Shown here: positions 32,964 through 42,319 of the stretch, in pieces
How positions within the stretch are numbered: position 1 is the stretch's first letter
How the letters are laid out: the number at the start of each line of letters is the position of its first letter
DNA from: Halorarius litoreus
GTDB lineage: Archaea; Halobacteriota; Halobacteria; Halobacteriales; Haloarculaceae
Reading direction: 5' to 3'
Assembly (NCBI RefSeq): GCF_024362405.1
Contig: NZ_CP101454.1
Location: forward strand, 3,472,001-3,536,000
DNA length: 64,000 bases
Translations under genes and position numbers: made by a program
The notes under the pieces: model-generated
The model's database searches: none
Seen by the model: only the letters and a program-made list of their open reading frames with translations
What the model was told of the DNA's origin: nothing

Positions 32964-34667
32964 ATGGCATCGACACCCAGGGCCGTGGTCGTTGGTGGCG
33001 GCTCGACCGGCACGGGCATCGCTCGCGACCTCGCGATGCGCGGCGTCGAGGTCGTGCTCGTCGAGAAGGGCAACCTCACGCACGGCACGACCGGCCGGAT
33101 GCACGGCTTGCTCCACTCCGGAGGACGGTACGCCGTCTCCGACCAGAAGTCCGCACGCGAGTGTATCGAGGAGAACTACGTTCTCAGAGACATCGCGGCC
33201 CACTGCGTCGAGGAGACGGGCGGGCTGTTCGTGAAGCGGCCCGAGGACAGCGAGGAGTACTTTCAGGAGAAGCTCCAGGGCTGTCTCGACTGCGACATCC
33301 CCGCGGCGGTCCTCACCGCCGAGGAGGCACGCGAGCTCGAGCCGCTTTTGGCCGACGACATCGAGAAGGCCATCCAGGTGCCCGACGCGGCCATCGACCC
33401 CTTCCGGCTCTGCGTGGCGAACGCCGTCGACGCGGAACGGCACGGCGCGCGCATCGAGACGCACGCCGAGGTGACGGACGTGCTCATCGAGGATGGTGAG
33501 GTCGTCGGCGTCGACGTCGAACACGACTCCGGCCCCGGGAAGCGAACCCACCGGACGCCCGGCGAGACCGAGCGCATCGAGGCCGACCACGTCGTCAACG
33601 CGACGGGGGCGTGGGCCGGACAGCTGGGCGAGATGGCGGGCGTCGACATCGAGGTCCGCCCCTCGAAGGGCGTGATGACCGTGATGAACACCCGGCAGGT
33701 CGACACGGTGGTCAACCGCTGTCGGCCCAAAGGCGACGCGGACATCATCGTTCCCCACGAGACGGCCTGTATCCTCGGTACCACCGACGAGGAGGTGTCC
33801 GACCCCGAGGACTACCCCGAGGAGCGGTGGGAGGTCGACATGATGATCGACACGCTCTCGGAGCTCGTCCCTGTCCTCGCGGACGCCCGAACCGTCCGGT
33901 CGTTCTGGGGCGTTCGCCCCCTCTACGAACCCCCCGAGGTTGGGAGCGAGGACCCGACGGACATCACCCGCGACTTCTTCCTGCTGGACCACGACGAACG
34001 CGATTCGCTCCCCGGCCTGACGAGTATCGTCGGCGGAAAGCTCACCACGTATCGGATGATGGCCGAGTCCATCAGCGACCACGTCTGTTCGCGATTGGGA
34101 ATCGACGCCGAGTGCCGGACCGCCGACGAACCCCTGCCCGGGAGCGAACACCCGGGCGATTTGCAGGCTGCGATGGAGCGGTTCGGGCTGCGCTCGCCCG
34201 TTGCCCGTCGCTCGACCCAGCGACTCGGCTCGCGCTCGGACGAGGTACTTGCACGGTGTGACCCGAACCCCGTGCTCTGCGAGTGCGAGGCCGTCACCCG
34301 CGCCGAGGTGCAGGACGCCATCGACCAGTCGGGGACGGACCTCAACGCCGTTCGCCTGCGGACCCGCGCGTCGATGGGGAACTGTCAGGGCGGCTTCTGC
34401 AGTCACCGCGTCGCCACCGAACTCCACCCCGAGTACGACGAGCCGACGACCGACGCGGCGCTCTCGGAGCTGATTCAGGAGCGGTGGAAGGGCGAGCGCC
34501 ACGCGCTGTGGGGCGAACAGCTCTCGCAGGCCGCGCTGAAGTACACCCTGCACGCGACGACGATGAACCGCGACGCAGACCCCGCTGGGAGAGACGTCGA
34601 CTGGAGTGCGTTCGACACCGGCGAGCAACCCCTCACCGACGGTGGAGGTGACTCCGGTGGCGATTGA
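32964..34667 (+). CDS. glpA: Anaerobic-type glycerol-3-phosphate dehydrogenase subunit A
   Basis: A 567-residue FAD-dependent oxidoreductase that converts glycerol-3-phosphate to DHAP. The N-terminal FAD loop is [38 protein letters not shown] is the DAO-family substrate and flavin segment. The C-terminal BFD-like iron-sulfur domain has [11 protein letters not shown] and MGNCQGGFC. The length compares with 542 in E. coli GlpA. The start [13 protein letters not shown] was preferred; longer in-frame ATGs upstream give unlikely N-termini. Its 3' end overlaps glpB by 11 nt. With GlpB and GlpC it forms a membrane-attached complex delivering electrons to the quinone pool. Confidence 0.95.
   Translation: MASTPRAVVVGGGSTGTGIARDLAMRGVEVVLVEKGNLTHGTTGRMHGLLHSGGRYAVSDQKSARECIEENYVLRDIAAHCVEETGGLFVKRPEDSEEYFQEKLQGCLDCDIPAAVLTAEEARELEPLLADDIEKAIQVPDAAIDPFRLCVANAVDAERHGARIETHAEVTDVLIEDGEVVGVDVEHDSGPGKRTHRTPGETERIEADHVVNATGAWAGQLGEMAGVDIEVRPSKGVMTVMNTRQVDTVVNRCRPKGDADIIVPHETACILGTTDEEVSDPEDYPEERWEVDMMIDTLSELVPVLADARTVRSFWGVRPLYEPPEVGSEDPTDITRDFFLLDHDERDSLPGLTSIVGGKLTTYRMMAESISDHVCSRLGIDAECRTADEPLPGSEHPGDLQAAMERFGLRSPVARRSTQRLGSRSDEVLARCDPNPVLCECEAVTRAEVQDAIDQSGTDLNAVRLRTRASMGNCQGGFCSHRVATELHPEYDEPTTDAALSELIQERWKGERHALWGEQLSQAALKYTLHATTMNRDADPAGRDVDWSAFDTGEQPLTDGGGDSGGD
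34644..34648 (+). promoter_or_regulatory. Shine-Dalgarno GGAGG deciding the glpB start
   Basis: GGAGG lies 8 nt before GTG 34657, inside the end of glpA. It supports GTG 34657 as the glpB start over an earlier in-frame ATG at 34606 and GTG at 34648. Internal operon genes in haloarchaea often use such a site, unlike the leaderless first genes. Confidence 0.65.
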
Positions 34668-35928
34668 AGACGACGTCCTCGTCGTCGGCGGGGGACTCGC
34701 GGGGGTGACCGCCGCGCTCGCCGCCCGCGAGTCGGGGGCGAGCGTCCGCCTCGTCTCGGCGAAGGAAACGTCACTCCGGCAGGCGTCCGGACTCATCGAC
34801 GCGCTCGGCGTCGTGGACGGTGCGTTCGTCACGGTGCCGTTCGCGGCCATCGACCGCCTCCCGGAGACGCACCCGTACCGACTCGTCGGCGCGGAGGCAC
34901 TCCGCGCGGGCCTCGACCTGTTCGACGACCACGTGGAGGGGTACGAGGGGCGCCACACCGACGCGAACGCGCTCGTCCCCACGCACACCGGGAGCGTGAA
35001 ACCGACCGCCCGGTACCCCGAGTCGGTGACGGCCGGCCTCGTGAGTTCGGCCGCCGAGACGTTGCTGGTCGGCTTCGAGGCGCTGTCGGACTTCTCCGCA
35101 CCGTTCGCCGCCGCACATCTGACGCGAGCTGACGTCCCGTTCGACGTTCGTGGCGTCACGGTCCAATTCCCCGGCGACCTCCGCGCCGACGCGAAGGTGA
35201 CGCGCTACGCGCACCTGCTCGACGCGGACGACGACGTGCACGTCGACGGTGGGATGCTCGGTGCGCGGACGGCGCTGGCCGAGCGCGTGAAACTGCACCT
35301 CGGCGATGCCGAGCGCGTCGGCTTTCCCGCCGTACTGGGCGACGAACACGCCGCCGAAGTTCGGCTCCTGCTCGAGGCCGAACTCGGCGTCGACACCTTC
35401 GAGGTGCCGATGGGACCGCCGTCGCTGCTGGGCGCGCGGCTCCAGCGCCGGCTCTACGACGCACTCGACGACGCCGGCGTGGCCGTCGAGACGGGCAACC
35501 CGGTAGTCGACGTGTCGACCGACGACGGCCGCGTCGAGAACGTGACAGTCGAACGTGTCCACAGTCGCGTCCCGTACACGGCCGACCAGTACGTGCTCGC
35601 GACGGGTGGCCTGGTCGGCAAGGGTATCGAAGCAGACCGCGAGCAGGTCCGCGAGCCGGTGTTCGACTGCCACGTCTCTCACCCTGGCGACCGCTACGAC
35701 TGGTTCGCCGACGGCGCGTACGGCGACCACCCGTTCGCGCGGTTCGGCGTCCGTATCGACTCCGACGCGCGACCCCTGGATGCGAGTGGCGACCCCGAGT
35801 ACGCGAACCTCCGGGCCGCAGGGGCGGTCGTCGGGGGCGCGGACTTCCCCGCGGAGAAATCGGGCAGCGGCGTATCGCTGGCGACTGGACACACGGCCGG
35901 CCGACTGGCCGGGGAGGACGCGACATGA
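34657..35928 (+). CDS. glpB: Glycerol-3-phosphate dehydrogenase subunit B
   Basis: A 423-residue flavoprotein subunit (E. coli GlpB is 419). The N-terminal dinucleotide loop [26 protein letters not shown] and a late [22 protein letters not shown] / [10 protein letters not shown] segment are typical of the family. It starts at GTG after an internal Shine-Dalgarno site and ends in an ATGA overlap with glpC, so the three subunits are made in step. It probably transfers electrons between GlpA and the iron-sulfur protein GlpC. Confidence 0.93.
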   Translation: MAIEDDVLVVGGGLAGVTAALAARESGASVRLVSAKETSLRQASGLIDALGVVDGAFVTVPFAAIDRLPETHPYRLVGAEALRAGLDLFDDHVEGYEGRHTDANALVPTHTGSVKPTARYPESVTAGLVSSAAETLLVGFEALSDFSAPFAAAHLTRADVPFDVRGVTVQFPGDLRADAKVTRYAHLLDADDDVHVDGGMLGARTALAERVKLHLGDAERVGFPAVLGDEHAAEVRLLLEAELGVDTFEVPMGPPSLLGARLQRRLYDALDDAGVAVETGNPVVDVSTDDGRVENVTVERVHSRVPYTADQYVLATGGLVGKGIEADREQVREPVFDCHVSHPGDRYDWFADGAYGDHPFARFGVRIDSDARPLDASGDPEYANLRAAGAVVGGADFPAEKSGSGVSLATGHTAGRLAGEDAT

Positions 35929-37229
35929 GCAAGCCGACAGACCCCGACGATTTCGCACGGCGACTCGACGACCTGGACGTAGAGCGCGCGAACGTACTGG
36001 CTGGAGGCCAGTCGGACCTGCGGCCCGGCGCCGACGACTGCTACAAGTGCTCGTCGTGTGACGTGTCGTGTCCGGTCGCCGAGGTGGACGACTCGTTCCC
36101 CGGCCCGAAGTTCCAGGGGCCGGAACAGTGGCGGCTCAAACGACAGGACGACGTCGACATCGACCCCTCCGTCTCGAAGTGCTCGAACTGCATGCGCTGT
36201 GACACGGCGTGCCCCTCGGACGTGCCGCTCTCGCAGATGCACAACACTGCCCGGGCCGAGTACGTCGACGAGCACGTCAGTAAACTGTCGCGGGACTACT
36301 GGCGCAACCGCATCCTCGCGAACTACGGGACGCTCGCCCGGTTCGGCTCGATGGTTCCGCGGGTCACGAACTTCGTGATGGGGTCGCGGGTCGCCTCGTG
36401 GGCCAACGAGAAACTGCTCGGCATCACGAGCGAGCGGCAGTTCCCCGAGTTCGCGACCGAGACGTTCCGCGAGTGGTGGTCCTCCAGAGGGGGTGCACAG
36501 GTCGAAAGCGAGGAGAAGCGCATCGCCTACTTCCACGGCGACTACGCGAACTACAACACCCCGGAGGTCGGGAAGGCCCTCGTCCGCGTGTTCGAGTCCT
36601 ACGGCTACGAGATCGTCGTCCCCGAGCAGCGGTGTTCCGGGACGCCGATGTTCGCCAACGGGATGCTCGACGACGCGAGCCGCGCAGCCGAACACAACGT
36701 CGAGACGTTCGCGGACCTCATCGACGCGGGCTACGACGTCATCGCCTCCTGTACCTCGTGTTCGATGGCGCTCCGCCAGGAGTACCCCGAACTGTTCGAC
36801 TTCGAGGGGACCGAGGACCTCGCAGCACACACCTACGAGGCACTCGAGTACCTCCGCATCCACGAGGACGTCCGCGCGGACGTTCGCGAGAGCGAGGTGG
36901 AGTTCGACGACCTCGCGTACCACGCGCCGTGTCACGCCCGCAATCAGGGGCTCGACCGGCAGGCCGTCGAGGTGTTCGGCGACCTCGACGGCGTCGACAT
37001 CGAGGACGTGGGCGACTCCTGTTCCGGAATCTCGGGAACGTACGGCTGGAAGACGGAGAAGTACGACCTCTCGATGGCCATCGGCGAGGAGATGTTCGAC
37101 CACATGGAGGCGGCGTCCGGCGATACGGGCATGACCGAGTGTCCCACCTGTGCGATGCAGATGGAACACGGCACCGGCTACGAGATTCGCCACCCGATGG
37201 AGCTGTTAGAAGCCGCGCTGGTAGAGTAG
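35925..37229 (+). CDS. glpC: Glycerol-3-phosphate dehydrogenase subunit C, iron-sulfur
   Basis: A 434-residue protein with two N-terminal [4Fe-4S] motifs, CYKCSSCDVSCPV and CSNCMRCDTACPS. Two C-terminal CCG-type cysteine domains follow (SCTSCSMALRQEYP and DSCSGISGTYGW), as in heterodisulfide-reductase-like subunits. It anchors GlpAB and passes electrons to menaquinone. The length matches bacterial GlpC (about 400). ATG overlaps the glpB stop. The 139-nt gap after it, facing the convergent uspA gene, holds a GC-rich direct repeat. Confidence 0.95.
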   Translation: MSKPTDPDDFARRLDDLDVERANVLAGGQSDLRPGADDCYKCSSCDVSCPVAEVDDSFPGPKFQGPEQWRLKRQDDVDIDPSVSKCSNCMRCDTACPSDVPLSQMHNTARAEYVDEHVSKLSRDYWRNRILANYGTLARFGSMVPRVTNFVMGSRVASWANEKLLGITSERQFPEFATETFREWWSSRGGAQVESEEKRIAYFHGDYANYNTPEVGKALVRVFESYGYEIVVPEQRCSGTPMFANGMLDDASRAAEHNVETFADLIDAGYDVIASCTSCSMALRQEYPELFDFEGTEDLAAHTYEALEYLRIHEDVRADVRESEVEFDDLAYHAPCHARNQGLDRQAVEVFGDLDGVDIEDVGDSCSGISGTYGWKTEKYDLSMAIGEEMFDHMEAASGDTGMTECPTCAMQMEHGTGYEIRHPMELLEAALVE

Positions 37230-37308
37230 CGGGATAGCCGACAGAGAATCCCTAATCGACGAACGCGCGACGCCAGCGGGTCGGCGAGTTCGGTCCATCG
37301 CGTCTCAC

Positions 37309-37362
37309 GGCTCGCTCCGCTCGCCGTTCGACTGCTTGTTGTTGGTGGGCTCGCTCCGCTCG
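37309..37362. repeat. 15-bp direct repeat GGCTCGCTCCGCTCG
   Basis: Two identical copies at 37309-37323 and 37348-37362 lie between the convergent glpC and uspA genes. Such GC-rich repeats are common in haloarchaeal intergenic regions and may affect transcript ends. I assign no specific function. Confidence 0.55.
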
Positions 37363-37368
37363 GCCACC

Positions 37369-37827
37369 CTACTCCGCCCGGACGAACGTGACCGGACACG
37401 GCGCGTTGAGCATGACCTCCTGTGCCGTCGAGCCGAAGACCGCCTTCCCGGTCGGCGAGCGCTTGCGGCCGCCGACGAGCACGAGGTCGGCCTCCAGTTC
37501 CTCCGCGAGTTCGACGATGGCCTTCCCTTTGCCGTCCTCGTCTCCGATCTTCCCGTGCCACGTGAAGTCGACGTCGGCATCCGAGAGCGCGTCACCGAGC
37601 TCGCGGATGGTGACGTGGCGTTTCGCGACTACGTCCGGCGTCACCTCGGCGTCCTTGTCGAACTCCAGTTTCCGCCGGAGGTCGTCGTACGAGTCCTTCG
37701 TGAACACGTGCGCGAGTTTCACGGTCGCCCCGGCGGGGCCGGCGATGTCGATGGCGGTTCGTGCGAGCGGCGCGATGCGGTCTTCGTCCCCCTCTCCAAC
37801 GGCGACGAGTACGGTTTCGAGACTCAT
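37369..37827 (-). CDS. Universal stress protein, UspA family
   Basis: A 152-residue single-domain Usp protein of the ATP-binding subtype. VLVAVGEGDEDRIAPLA begins strand 1, and the C-terminal VGGRKRSPTGKAVFGSTAQEVML matches the nucleotide-binding G-x2-G-x9-G-S/T pattern, ending PCPVTFV. It starts at MSLETVLVAV, about 27 nt from a clear TATA (37850-37858). A perfect TrmB-type element (read on the minus strand) lies just upstream of that TATA, so its expression probably follows sugar status. Its exact role is unknown, as for most Usp proteins. Confidence 0.9.
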   Translation of the reverse strand: MSLETVLVAVGEGDEDRIAPLARTAIDIAGPAGATVKLAHVFTKDSYDDLRRKLEFDKDAEVTPDVVAKRHVTIRELGDALSDADVDFTWHGKIGDEDGKGKAIVELAEELEADLVLVGGRKRSPTGKAVFGSTAQEVMLNAPCPVTFVRAE

Positions 37828-37849
37828 AACCGGCAATACTCGCCCACCC

Positions 37850-37858
37850 TATTTAAAT
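37850..37858 (-). promoter_or_regulatory. TATA box of uspA
   Basis: TATTTAAAT (ATTTAAATA on the minus strand), centred 27 nt before the uspA ATG. It is a textbook leaderless promoter, lying 11 nt from the adjacent TrmB-type element. Confidence 0.7.
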
Positions 37859-37868
37859 CTTCAAGATT

Positions 37869-37884
37869 TACTCATCTTGTAGTA
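37869..37884 (-). promoter_or_regulatory. TrmB-type site upstream of uspA (perfect match)
   Basis: On the minus strand the bases read tactacaagatgagta, an exact TACT-N7-GAGTA. The site lies 42-57 nt before the uspA ATG and immediately upstream of its TATA box. It is also just beyond the 3' end of ppc, so uspA is its only plausible target. Confidence 0.75.
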
Positions 37885-37889
37885 AAAAC

Positions 37890-40586
37890 TTATCCCGTAT
37901 TCTTCATCCCGGCGGCGATGCCCTTCACCGTGAGCCGGAGCGTCCGGACCTCGTCGTCGCTCAGGTTCGCCCGGTCGAGCAGTTTCATCTGCAGGTGGTT
38001 GAGCGGGTCGACGTACGGGTTCCGGCGTTCGAGGTTCTCCTCCAGCCAGTCGCGGCGCAGGAGGCGGTCGGACTCCGTGATCGAGAGCACGAGGTCGCGG
38101 GCTCGTTCGTACTCCTCGGTGAGTCGCGGGAAGATGCGCTCGCGGAGGTCGGGTTCCGCGAGGTCCGCGTAGCCGGCGGCGATGTCGAGATCGGTGCGGG
38201 CGAGCGACAGCGCCGCGTTGTCGAGCATCGTGCGGAAGAACGGCCACTCGGCGTACATCTCGCGCAGGGTGGCGAGGTCACCTCCCTCGTCGAGGTAGGC
38301 GTCGAGTCCCGAGGCCAGCGAGTACCAGCCGGGGATGATACACCGTGCCTGGGTCCACGAGAACACCCACGGAATCGCCCGGAGGTCCTCGACGGACCGC
38401 TCGCCGCTACGGGAGGCCGGTCGGGAGCCGAGGTTGAGGTCCTCGATGACCGTGATGGGCGTCGCCTGCTCGAAGTAGGCGACGAACCCGTCGGTTTCGA
38501 GGAGGTCTCGGTAAGCGGTCCGGGCGGCGGGTGCGGCCGTCTCCATCGCCGCCCGCCAGTCGTCAGGGATGGTCGTGTCCGCCGTCGTCATCGCCCGGTA
38601 GCGCGCACGAAGCTGCGCGTTGAGCATCTGTTCGAGGTTCCGCTCGGCGATGCGGGGGTTGGCGTACTTCTCCGCGATGGCCTCCCCCTGCTCGGTGAAC
38701 TTGACCTGCCCGGTCACGGTCTCCGCGGGGAGCGCGAGCAGTGCGTCGTTCATCGGTCCCCCACCCCGGGAGATAGAGCCACCACGACCGTGGAACAGTC
38801 GGAGGTCGACGCCGAAGTCGTCACAGATGGTCGCGAGTCGCTTCTGGTTGCGGTAGAGCGACCACTGCGCCGCGAGATAGCCGTTCTCCTTGTTCGAGTC
38901 CGAGTAGCCCAGCATGATCTCCTGGGTCCCGTTCCGAGCTTCGACCGCCGCCGCGTACGCCTCGTTCTCGAACAGCGTCCCCATGATGCGGCGAGCCCCC
39001 GAGAGGGCGTACTCGGTTTCGAGGAGGGGCACGACGTCGAGCCCACAGTAGCCGGGGAGGTCAGCCACGTCGGCCTGGTCGGCGAGGAACAGCACCTCCA
39101 GGACGTGCGACGGCTCCTCGCACATCGAGATGCAGTAGGTGTCGATGGCGTCGACACCGTACTCGCGTTGCCACTCGGCGGTCGAGTCGAACAGGTCGAG
39201 TACCTTCGTCGCCGTCTCGGAGAGCCCCTCGTGAGCCGCGATGTCGATGACCGGCTCGTCGTCGAGGACGGCCTCGGTCAGCAGGTCGACGCGCTCGGCT
39301 TCGTCGAGGGATTCGTAGTCGATTCCCTCACGGTCGAGCGCCTCGGTGACCGCCTGCGTGTGGTTCTGTTGGTGGTCGCGGAGATCGAGGCTGGCCAGCG
39401 AGAAGCCGAACGTCGATACCTGTCGGCGGATGGGGTCGACGTGTGCGTCCGCGACTGCCCCGGCCCGGTTCTCGCGGAGGTCCGCCGCGATAGCATCGAG
39501 GTCCGCGAGCAGCGCCGTGTGATCGCCGTAACCGCCCGGCCGGACGCTGTCGACGCGCGCGACCCGTTCGCGCATCAGCTTCAGCAGTTGCCGGTAGGGT
39601 TCGTTCGGGTAGCGCTGTTCGGCCTCGTCGGCGACTGCGGGCAGCGCCTCGCCGTGGACACGCAGGCGCTCGTCCACTTCCTCACCCACATCGACGCGAG
39701 TGGCGTCCTGGCTCAGCACACCCGAGAGGCGCTTCAGCGCCTGGCGGTACTTCGAAAGAACGACCGACCGTTGGCGGTCGAGCGTCTCCGCCGTTATCTC
39801 GGGGGTGACGTGGGGGTTGCCGTCGCGGTCGCTGCCGGCCCACGACCGGAACTCGAACAGTTTGGGGACGTCGACATCGCCGTACGCCTCGCCGAGTTCG
39901 GCCTCGAGTTCGTCGTAGACGGCACCCACGACATCGAACAGCGTGTTCTCGAGGTACCACTGGACGTTGAGCGCCTCGTCGGTCACCTCGGGGCGGCGAT
40001 CGCGGAGCTGTGGCGTCTGCCAGAGGCTCGTCACCTCGGATTCGAGCCGGCGTTCGACCTGCGCGGTCTCGTCGTCGGTGAGCCGGCGCTCGTCGAGCGT
40101 CTCGATGTGGTCCGCCACGGACCGGAGTTTCGCCTTCACGGTCTTCCGACGGGCCTCGGTCGGGTGCGCGGTGAACGTGGGCTCGATGAGCACGTCGTTG
40201 AGGACGGCTTCGACCTGGGCGGCGTCGGCGTCCGCCTCGACCAGTGACTCGACGGCTGCGGCGATGCTGTCAGCGATCGTGCCGGCCTGCTTGCCCTCCC
40301 GGACCGACCGGACGCGCTCGCGCTCTTCGGCGAGGTTGACGAGTTCGAAGTAGGTGGTGAACGCTCGGGCCACCGCCCCCTCGAGCTCGGTCGAGATGTC
40401 CGCGAGTTCGGCGTCGAGCGTCCCCCGTGCACCCCCGCGTCGGTCCTCGATGGCTGCCTGCCGAACGCTCTCGACGGTTTCGAACGCCTCGTCGGTCGAC
40501 TGCTCGGCGACCACGTCACCGAGCAGCGCGCCGAGCTCCCGGACGTCCTGTTCGACGTCCCTGTTGTGCAACGGCGTGTCACTCAT
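37890..40586 (-). CDS. ppc: Phosphoenolpyruvate carboxylase
   Basis: An 898-residue bacterial-type PEP carboxylase making oxaloacetate from PEP and bicarbonate, near the usual 880-930. Signatures are FTAHPTEARRKTVKAKLR with the catalytic His, SWAGSDRDGNPHVT, the glycine-rich LFHGRGGSISRGGGP, GYSDSNKENGYLAAQW, and the C-terminal LRLTVKGIAAGMKNTG. The N-terminal MSDTPLHNRDVEQDVRELGALLG is reasonable and leaderless (TATA-like AAATACTTAG at 40611-40620). A perfect TrmB-type element lies just upstream, so this anaplerotic step is probably sugar-regulated. It is divergent from fumC. Confidence 0.97.
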   Translation of the reverse strand: MSDTPLHNRDVEQDVRELGALLGDVVAEQSTDEAFETVESVRQAAIEDRRGGARGTLDAELADISTELEGAVARAFTTYFELVNLAEERERVRSVREGKQAGTIADSIAAAVESLVEADADAAQVEAVLNDVLIEPTFTAHPTEARRKTVKAKLRSVADHIETLDERRLTDDETAQVERRLESEVTSLWQTPQLRDRRPEVTDEALNVQWYLENTLFDVVGAVYDELEAELGEAYGDVDVPKLFEFRSWAGSDRDGNPHVTPEITAETLDRQRSVVLSKYRQALKRLSGVLSQDATRVDVGEEVDERLRVHGEALPAVADEAEQRYPNEPYRQLLKLMRERVARVDSVRPGGYGDHTALLADLDAIAADLRENRAGAVADAHVDPIRRQVSTFGFSLASLDLRDHQQNHTQAVTEALDREGIDYESLDEAERVDLLTEAVLDDEPVIDIAAHEGLSETATKVLDLFDSTAEWQREYGVDAIDTYCISMCEEPSHVLEVLFLADQADVADLPGYCGLDVVPLLETEYALSGARRIMGTLFENEAYAAAVEARNGTQEIMLGYSDSNKENGYLAAQWSLYRNQKRLATICDDFGVDLRLFHGRGGSISRGGGPMNDALLALPAETVTGQVKFTEQGEAIAEKYANPRIAERNLEQMLNAQLRARYRAMTTADTTIPDDWRAAMETAAPAARTAYRDLLETDGFVAYFEQATPITVIEDLNLGSRPASRSGERSVEDLRAIPWVFSWTQARCIIPGWYSLASGLDAYLDEGGDLATLREMYAEWPFFRTMLDNAALSLARTDLDIAAGYADLAEPDLRERIFPRLTEEYERARDLVLSITESDRLLRRDWLEENLERRNPYVDPLNHLQMKLLDRANLSDDEVRTLRLTVKGIAAGMKNTG

Positions 40587-40622
40587 ACTCGTACGAGAGT
40601 GCCAGGCATCCTAAGTATTTAC

Positions 40623-40638
40623 TACTCGTGTTCGAGTA
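40623..40638 (+). promoter_or_regulatory. TrmB-type site upstream of ppc (perfect match)
   Basis: tactcgtgttcgagta, an exact TACT-N7-GAGTA, 37-52 nt before the ppc ATG and directly upstream of its TATA-like element. The divergent fumC start is 96 nt away with its own TATA near 40704, so ppc is the likely target. Confidence 0.75.
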
Positions 40639-40733
40639 AATTTTGAGAACTCGGAAAACCGAGACGGACGAGGGCTCCGGCCGCCTCTGCACGTTTCGGT
40701 GGCTTTTACCTCGGACCCATCCAGCCTCCGAGT

Positions 40734-42146
40734 ATGAGCGACGACGGCGACTACCGCACGGAGCAGGACAGCCTCGGAGAGATGCAGGTTCCCGCCGACG
40801 CCTACTGGGGCGCACAGACCCAGCGGGCCATCCAGAACTTCCCCATCTCCGGTATCACCTTCTCGCGACGGTTCGTTCGCGCGCTTGGCGTCGTGAAGAA
40901 GGCCGCCGCCCAGGCGAACAACGACCTCGGACTCCTCGACGACGAACAGGCCGACGCCATCGTGCAGGCCGCCGACGAGGTCATCGCCGGCGAGCACGAC
41001 GACCACTTCCCCGTCGACGTGTTCCAGACCGGCTCGGGCACCTCGTCGAACATGAACGCCAACGAGGTCATCGCGAACCGCGCCGCCGAGATTCTCGGGA
41101 AGGAGATCGGCGACCGCGTCGTCCACCCGAACGACCACGTCAACTACGGCCAGTCGTCGAACGACGTCATCCCGACCGCGATGCACGTCGCCTCGCTCGA
41201 GGCCGTCGAGAAGGACGTGATTCCGGCCCTCGAGACGCTCGCCGAGGCGCTCGCCGATAAGGAGGAGGAGTTCGACGACGTCGTGAAGACGGGCCGGACG
41301 CACCTCCAGGACGCGACGCCCGTCCGACTGGGCCAGGAGTTCGGTGGCTACCGCGCGCAGGTCGAGAAGGGTATCAAGCGCGTGGCATCCACCCGCGCCC
41401 ACCTCTCGGAACTGGCACTCGGTGGGACCGCGGTCGGCACCGGGCTCAACACCCACCCCGAGTTCCCGGCGAAGGCGGCCGAGTACATCTCACAGGAGAC
41501 GGGCCTCGGCTTCCGCGAGGCCGACAACCACTTCGAGGCGCAGGCGGCCCACGACGCGATGGGCGAGGCGCACGGCGCGCTCCGCACCGTCGCCGGGAGC
41601 CTGAACAAGATCGCCAACGACCTCCGACTCCTCGCGTCCGGCCCGCGTAACGGTCTCGGCGAAATCGACCAGCCCGAGAACCAGCCCGGCTCCTCAATCA
41701 TGCCCGGGAAGATCAACCCGGTCGTCGCGGAGGCCGTCAACCAGGTCCATAAGCAGGTCGTCGGCAACGACGCGGCGGTCGCCGCCGGCGCGGCCGAAGG
41801 CCAGATCGACCTCAACCTCTACAAGCCCGTCCTCGCACACAACTTCCTCGAGTCCGCCCACCTGCTCACGAACGCCAGCGAGGTGTTCGCCGAGCGGTTC
41901 GTCGCGAAGCTGGAGGCCGACCGCGAGACCTGCGAGCGGCAGGTCGAACAGTCGATGGCGCTCGCCACGGCGCTCAACCCCACCATCGGCTACGACAAGG
42001 CCTCGAAGGTGGCGAAGCAGGCGCTCGCGGAGGACAAGACCGTCCGCGAAGTCGTCATCGACGAGGGCTACCTCACCGAGGACGAGGCCGACGAGGTGCT
42101 CGACCCCCGGAAGATGACCGAGCGCGGCATCCTCGGCGACGACTGA
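40734..42146 (+). CDS. fumC: Fumarate hydratase, class II
   Basis: A 470-residue class II fumarase of the TCA cycle, interconverting fumarate and malate. VFQTGSGTSSNMNANEVIANRA, NYGQSSNDVIPTAMHV, TGRTHLQDATPVRLGQEF and the superfamily signature GSSIMPGKINPV with its flexible active-site loop are all intact. The length is close to E. coli FumC (467). The TATA-like GCTTTTACC at 40702-40710 sits about 28 nt before the ATG. Aspartase is the main alternative in this superfamily, but the start EMQVPADAYWGAQTQRAIQNFPISG is typical of fumarase. Confidence 0.95.
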   Translation: MSDDGDYRTEQDSLGEMQVPADAYWGAQTQRAIQNFPISGITFSRRFVRALGVVKKAAAQANNDLGLLDDEQADAIVQAADEVIAGEHDDHFPVDVFQTGSGTSSNMNANEVIANRAAEILGKEIGDRVVHPNDHVNYGQSSNDVIPTAMHVASLEAVEKDVIPALETLAEALADKEEEFDDVVKTGRTHLQDATPVRLGQEFGGYRAQVEKGIKRVASTRAHLSELALGGTAVGTGLNTHPEFPAKAAEYISQETGLGFREADNHFEAQAAHDAMGEAHGALRTVAGSLNKIANDLRLLASGPRNGLGEIDQPENQPGSSIMPGKINPVVAEAVNQVHKQVVGNDAAVAAGAAEGQIDLNLYKPVLAHNFLESAHLLTNASEVFAERFVAKLEADRETCERQVEQSMALATALNPTIGYDKASKVAKQALAEDKTVREVVIDEGYLTEDEADEVLDPRKMTERGILGDD

Positions 42147-42319
42147 GGTGGTCGCCGCAGGGACACCCGGCAACCACTGACGGGTTCGCCACACACCCCG
42201 TGAGCAACTGGACGGTAGTCCCGGCGCTTGTTGCTCGTACCTACGACAATCTGTCGCAGGTGTGTGCGACACCTGCCGAAACGGGCAGGCGAAAAGGGAG
42301 GTGGTCCCTTCCACGTGGT

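Noticed and set aside
31055-33499. An 814-codon open frame on the plus strand opposite the Orc-like and glpK genes.
   Set aside because: It has no recognisable motif, and the minus strand here encodes clear GlpK and an ATPase. Long antisense open frames are common in GC-rich haloarchaeal DNA because of codon bias at the third position.
37995-40247. A 750-codon plus-strand frame opposite ppc.
   Set aside because: The ppc gene has all its signatures on the minus strand; the antisense product has valine- and arginine-rich composition typical of a shadow.
42200-42319. Longer start for the DUF4395 protein.
   Set aside because: The added 40 residues are Arg- and Pro-rich with no similarity to the family; the ATG at 42320 matches the usual N-terminus.
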